In this document: in pieces, positions 5,714 to 7,865 of the stretch | Layout: each line of letters opens with the position of its first letter | Numbering within the stretch: position 1 is the stretch's first letter | The notes under the pieces: model-generated | Told to the model about the DNA's origin: nothing | Databases searched by the model: none | What the model saw: only the letters and a program-made list of their open reading frames with translations | Position numbers and translations under genes: made by a program | Assembly (NCBI GenBank): GCA_030631445.1 | Contig: DAOVLD010000071.1 | Location: 1 to 7,865, forward strand | DNA from: Bacteroidota bacterium | Lineage (GTDB): Bacteria > Bacteroidota > Bacteroidia > Bacteroidales > VadinHA17 | Reading direction: 5' to 3' | Length of the DNA stretch: 7,865 nucleotides

Positions 5714-7135
5714 ATGAGGAAATTAGTTGACAGGAAATCTGAAATATTCATTTTATCAAAAGCTTTAAAAAGTAACCGACCAGAACTTATTGCAGTTTAC
5801 GGTAGAAGGAGGGTGGGAAAAACTTTTCTTATTCGGAAAGTATATAAAAATGAAATAAAGTTTGAGTTTTCGGGCATTTACAAAGTTCCATTAAAGCAAC
5901 AACTCAATAATTTTCACCTTACTCTTTCTGCTAAAAATACCAATTTCAAAAAACCTTCCGGTTGGATTGAAGCATTTCATCAATTGAGTCAATACATTGA
6001 TATGCTTACTTCTAAGAAGAAGAAGGTGATTTTTATTGACGAATTTCCATGGCTCGATACTCGAAAATCAAACTTTCTCCCGGCTTTCGAAAACTTTTGG
6101 AACAGCTATGCATCAAAAAGAGATGATTTAGTAGTGGTTATTTGCGGATCTGCAGCCTCTTACATGATAAAAAAAATCATTAAAAGTAAAGGAGGACTTC
6201 ATAACAGGTTGACCGAAAAAATCCAATTAGTCCCTTTTAATTTGTATGAAACTGAACAACTATTAAAATATAATAAAGTTAAACTCTCCAGATACGATAT
6301 ACTACAAATTTATATGGCTATGGGAGGGATTCCTTATTATTTGGAAAAAATTTTACCTGGCGAAAGTGTAGCACAAGCCCTTGACCGATTATGCTTTGAT
6401 AAGAATGGATTTCTAAGATCAGAGTTCAATAATGTTTTTGCTTCTCTATTTGACCAATATGATAATCATGAAAAAATAATTAGAACATTGGCATCTGTTC
6501 GTAAGGGATTAACGAGAACGGAAATGTTAACTAAAAGTAAAATAGGATCAGGAGGTACGCTAACCAAAACACTGCTTGAATTGGAAGAATCCGGATTCAT
6601 TGAGAAATATGTACCCTACCGGGGAACAAAAGATTCGGTTTATCGATTAACTGATGAATATTCAATGTTTTATATTAAATACATTGAAAAAACCAGACCT
6701 TCTAATAGAGGTGTTTGGATTAAGTTGCATGGACAACAATCATACAGAATTTGGTCTGGCTTTAGTTTTGAAACTATTTGTATAAAGCACGTAGAGCAAA
6801 TAAAGGAAGGATTGAAAATTTCCGGAATCAATGCAGTACATGGAAGTTGGATTGAAAAGAATACCCAAAATAGTGCTCAGATTGATTTGTTAATAGATAG
6901 AGATGACAATGTAATTAATCTATGTGAAATGAAATTTTATAATACGGAATATACAATTGATAAAAAATATGCCAAAGAAATAGCAAAAAAGATTAATACT
7001 TTTTCCTCTAGTACTAAAACTAAAAAGAGTGTATTTGTTACTTTCATAACATCTTACGGCTTGATTACTAATCAATACAGCAGTCAATATGTTCAAAGTG
7101 AGCTTACAATGGATCACCTATTCATTGAGATATAA
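5714..7135 (+). CDS. AAA-type ATPase with C-terminal DUF234 / PD-(D/E)xK-like domain
   Basis: This 473-residue protein belongs to the 'archaeal ATPase' type (PF01637 followed by PF03008/DUF234). Walker A is G30-RRRVG-KT37 and Walker B is VIFIDE at 105-110. A sensor-like VVICGSAASYM follows at 141-151, then the family's LTEKIQLVPFNLYE at 166-179 and MGGIPYYLEK at 203-212. Residues about 252-312 form a winged-helix-like region (TRTEMLTKSKIGSGGTLTKT). The C-terminal domain has a helix with FETICIKHVEQI (352-363) and then D391 and E405-M-K407 in the order of a PD-(D/E)xK nuclease core. The ATPase residues look intact. The cellular role of the family is not established; links to mobile or selfish DNA have been suggested for its relatives. 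The gene stands alone, has no Shine-Dalgarno sequence, is by eye more AT-rich than its neighbours, and is bracketed by matching palindromes, all of which hint at acquisition. Nuclease activity is inferred, not shown. Confidence 0.9.
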   Translation: MRKLVDRKSEIFILSKALKSNRPELIAVYGRRRVGKTFLIRKVYKNEIKFEFSGIYKVPLKQQLNNFHLTLSAKNTNFKKPSGWIEAFHQLSQYIDMLTSKKKKVIFIDEFPWLDTRKSNFLPAFENFWNSYASKRDDLVVVICGSAASYMIKKIIKSKGGLHNRLTEKIQLVPFNLYETEQLLKYNKVKLSRYDILQIYMAMGGIPYYLEKILPGESVAQALDRLCFDKNGFLRSEFNNVFASLFDQYDNHEKIIRTLASVRKGLTRTEMLTKSKIGSGGTLTKTLLELEESGFIEKYVPYRGTKDSVYRLTDEYSMFYIKYIEKTRPSNRGVWIKLHGQQSYRIWSGFSFETICIKHVEQIKEGLKISGINAVHGSWIEKNTQNSAQIDLLIDRDDNVINLCEMKFYNTEYTIDKKYAKEIAKKINTFSSSTKTKKSVFVTFITSYGLITNQYSSQYVQSELTMDHLFIEI

Positions 7136-7137
7136 AT

Positions 7138-7173
7138 AGCCAAAACAATCTAAAAAATAGAGCTTTTGGCTAG
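7138..7173. repeat. Right palindromic element beside the ATPase gene
   Basis: TAGCCAAAA (7137-7145) and TTTTGGCTA (7164-7172) are perfect 9-bp inverted arms with an 18-bp spacer containing a run of six A. It is the inverted counterpart of the element at 5661-5696. It starts 1-2 bp after the ATPase stop codon. It could fold as a hairpin in the transcript, but no T-run follows, so it is a poor intrinsic terminator. Confidence 0.75.
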
Positions 7174-7191
7174 ATATAATAAAGTCATTAT

Positions 7192-7326
7192 CTATACCGC
7201 ATCCCAATTCTTCTGTTTCCAATAAAATGTTTTCAACTCAACCGGACTGAACGATATCTTTTTTGTATCTGCTGAACTTCCTCCGGCAAATAAAATATAT
7301 TATCCGGGCTCAGTTCTCCAGCTCAT
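7192..7326 (-). pseudogene. Possible decayed small reading frame
   Basis: On the minus strand an ATG at 7326-7324 opens a frame of 44 codons that runs to TAG at 7192 but is broken by TAA at codon 9. Beyond that stop the frame reads plausibly as protein (for example SFSPVELKTFYWKQKNW). A neighbouring frame also reads plausibly over the first part (ELSPDNIFYLPEEVQQIQKRYR), which would fit a remnant with a frameshift. TAACTTTG at 7347-7340, a match to the -7 consensus TAnnTTTG, lies about 14 bp upstream of the ATG. I do not recognise a family, and chance is a real alternative. Apart from this, 7174-7376 holds only an imperfect inverted repeat (7274-7316, arms containing GAAC/GTTC and CCGG). Confidence 0.25.
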
Positions 7327-7376
7327 ATCTTTTAAAATACAAAGTTAGTAACAGCACTATTTTATTGTGTTATTAA

Positions 7377-7433
7377 ACCGGTCAGAGTCACTGAAAAAGC
7401 AGCTTTTTAGAAAGACTTACAAAGTGATAATAT
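7377..7433. repeat. Direct repeat of the hairpin mosaic, left copy
   Basis: This roughly 55-bp unit begins ACCGGTCAGAGTCACTG and continues into the near-palindrome AAAAAGC-A-GCTTTTT, then AGAAAGACTTACAAAGTGA. A very similar copy stands at 7650-7703; the two share an exact 21-bp run (7389-7409 and 7661-7681) and most of the flanking bases. Confidence 0.85.
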
Positions 7434-7448
7434 CAATGATTTAGGAGA

Positions 7449-7489
7449 AGACCTGCCAGAGTACGCCGAAGGCGTTCCTGGCAGAGTCT
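7449..7489. repeat. Strong nested hairpin 1
   Basis: AGAC (7449-7452) plus CTGCCAG (7453-7459) pair with CTGGCAG (7478-7484) plus GTCT (7486-7489). Inside them ACGCC (7463-7467) pairs with GGCGT (7471-7475) around a GAA loop. Only small internal bulges interrupt the stem. No T-run follows. The fold would be stable in RNA or single-stranded DNA on either strand. Confidence 0.85.
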
Positions 7490-7511
7490 GAGAAAAAGAT
7501 ATCTTACGAAA

Positions 7512-7544
7512 ACTCACCGGGTGACTCCGAGTCGCCCGGTGAGT
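7512..7544. repeat. Strong hairpin 2
   Basis: ACTCACCGGG (7512-7521) pairs perfectly with CCCGGTGAGT (7535-7544). The pairing continues inwards through a T-G wobble and GACTC/GAGTC, making an almost uninterrupted 33-nt palindrome. It is followed by AATTGCGCG, not by T-residues, so it is not a typical terminator. Confidence 0.9.
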
Positions 7545-7566
7545 AATTGCGCGTTAGTTTACAATA

Positions 7567-7581
7567 ACCGGTCAGACCGGT
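7567..7581. repeat. Palindrome ACCGGTC-A-GACCGGT
   Basis: This is a perfect 7+1+7 palindrome. Its first ten bases, ACCGGTCAGA, are the same as the start of the repeats at 7377 and 7650. The sequence after it, GGGGAAAAGGATATAGCTT, looks like a diverged form of their downstream part. It is therefore best read as a third, more degenerate copy of the unit. Confidence 0.8.
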
Positions 7582-7649
7582 GGGGAAAAGGATATAGCTT
7601 ATATGAAATTCCGGAGATAAGCAGAAGCAGAATGCAAAAGTAATTAACA

Positions 7650-7703
7650 ACCGGTCAGACCACTGAAAAAGCAGCTTTTTATAAAGATTGACAAATGAAT
7701 ATA
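7650..7703. repeat. Direct repeat of the hairpin mosaic, right copy
   Basis: Right-hand counterpart of 7377-7433, with ACCGGTCAGACCACTG, AAAAAGC-A-GCTTTTT and ATAAAGATTGACAAATGA in the same order. The two copies enclose hairpins 1 and 2 and the palindrome at 7567-7581, a core of about 215 bp. Between 7582 and 7649 I see no gene. Confidence 0.85.
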
Positions 7704-7755
7704 TTTTTTCGGTTCAATAAAATTTCGTAAAAATAATTACGTTATTAATCGGCTA

Positions 7756-7772
7756 TGTTATGATATATAACA
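7756..7772. promoter_or_regulatory. Operator-like palindrome TGTTAT-N5-ATAACA
   Basis: Perfect 6-bp inverted arms are separated by GATAT and end 9 bp before the -7 element of the gene at 7804, so the site covers the expected -33 region. This is where a repressor or autoregulator would bind. A smaller inverted repeat (CGTAA-N6-TTACG, 7726-7741) lies just upstream. Confidence 0.4.
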
Positions 7773-7781
7773 CTAAATGCT

Positions 7782-7789
7782 TATATTTG
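7782..7789 (+). promoter_or_regulatory. Candidate -7 element for the truncated gene at 7804
   Basis: TATATTTG fits TAnnTTTG. Transcription would begin at about 7796, leaving a leader of only some 8 nt before the ATG at 7804, so the mRNA would be nearly leaderless. No clear -33 TTTG is seen. Confidence 0.5.
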
Positions 7790-7803
7790 TAAAAAAAAGA
7801 GCC

Positions 7804-7865
7804 ATGAAAACACTAAAAGAGATTAAATCAGCTATATCTTCACTTGGAAAACTACAAAGAGAACA
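7804..7865 (+). CDS. Start of an unidentified gene, 3'-truncated
   Basis: An ATG opens a frame that stays open for 20 codons to the window end, reading MKTLKEIKSAISSLGKLQRE. A -7 promoter element stands 14 bp before the ATG, and a purine-rich AAAAGAG precedes it, which supports a real start. There is no signal peptide; the visible part looks like an amphipathic helix of a small cytoplasmic protein. Its short leader and the palindrome over its promoter would suit a self-regulating gene such as an antitoxin or nucleotidyltransferase-type protein. Twenty residues are too few to assign a family. Confidence 0.6.
   Translation, partial: MKTLKEIKSAISSLGKLQRE

Noticed and set aside
7138..7173. Intrinsic terminator of the ATPase gene
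   Set aside because: The stem is AT-rich with an 18-nt loop and no T-run follows it. Its match to the upstream element makes a flanking repeat a better reading, though a weak 3'-end role is not excluded.
7389..7412. Terminator at AAAAAGC-A-GCTTTTT
   Set aside because: The stem is almost wholly A-T pairs with a very small loop, and it recurs at 7661-7681 as part of a repeat with no gene ending before it.
7449..7560. Integron attC sites
   Set aside because: The hairpins lack the paired RYYYAAC/GTTRRRY core sites, and no integrase or cassette-like gene is visible. GCGTTAGTT at 7550-7558 does not fit the core.
7377..7703. CRISPR array
   Set aside because: The repeats are few, diverged and irregularly spaced, contain different hairpins, and no cas gene is present.

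Overview
The window looks like chromosomal DNA from a member of the Bacteroidota, probably Bacteroidales or a related marine/anaerobic order. Several intergenic regions carry the phylum's characteristic -7 promoter element TAnnTTTG. Most genes lack a Shine-Dalgarno sequence. The DNA is AT-rich, and the recognisable proteins (a Bacteroidota-type OmpP1/FadL-like outer-membrane protein, a WbqC-like protein, LarB and an AAA/DUF234 ATPase) fit that phylum. The species cannot be named from this sequence.

Left part (1-3799, + strand): two consecutive low-complexity genes, each with a tyrosine-rich stretch followed by a basic Asn/Ser/Thr/Arg-rich tail. The first is cut by the window edge and ends at a strong intrinsic terminator. 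The second starts with a clear lipoprotein signal and is followed by an OmpP1/FadL-like beta-barrel gene. Together they look like a cell-envelope locus: surface-type lipoproteins next to an outer-membrane channel.

Middle (3800-5713): a convergent junction holds a REP-like fragment and a degenerate 7-bp tandem repeat. It is followed by a minus-strand two-gene operon, larB then a wbqC-like gene, 20 bp apart. LarB catalyses the first step of nickel-pincer cofactor synthesis; its larC and larE partners are not in the window. A 337-bp AT-rich gap then separates larB from the next gene.

Right part (5714-7865): a lone AAA ATPase with a PD-(D/E)xK-like C-terminal domain (PF01637/DUF234 type) is bracketed by two inverted copies of a 36-bp palindromic element. 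Beyond it lie about 670 bp without an intact gene. They hold a possible decayed small reading frame, then a mosaic of strong hairpins and diverged direct repeats built on ACCGGTCAGA and AAAAAGC-A-GCTTTTT motifs. A promoter with an operator-like palindrome follows, then the first 20 codons of a gene cut by the window edge.

The most unusual signals are the matched palindromes bracketing the ATPase gene and the hairpin mosaic downstream of it. I see no CRISPR array, tRNA, rRNA or recognisable transposase, and I cannot demonstrate a new defence system from this window alone.
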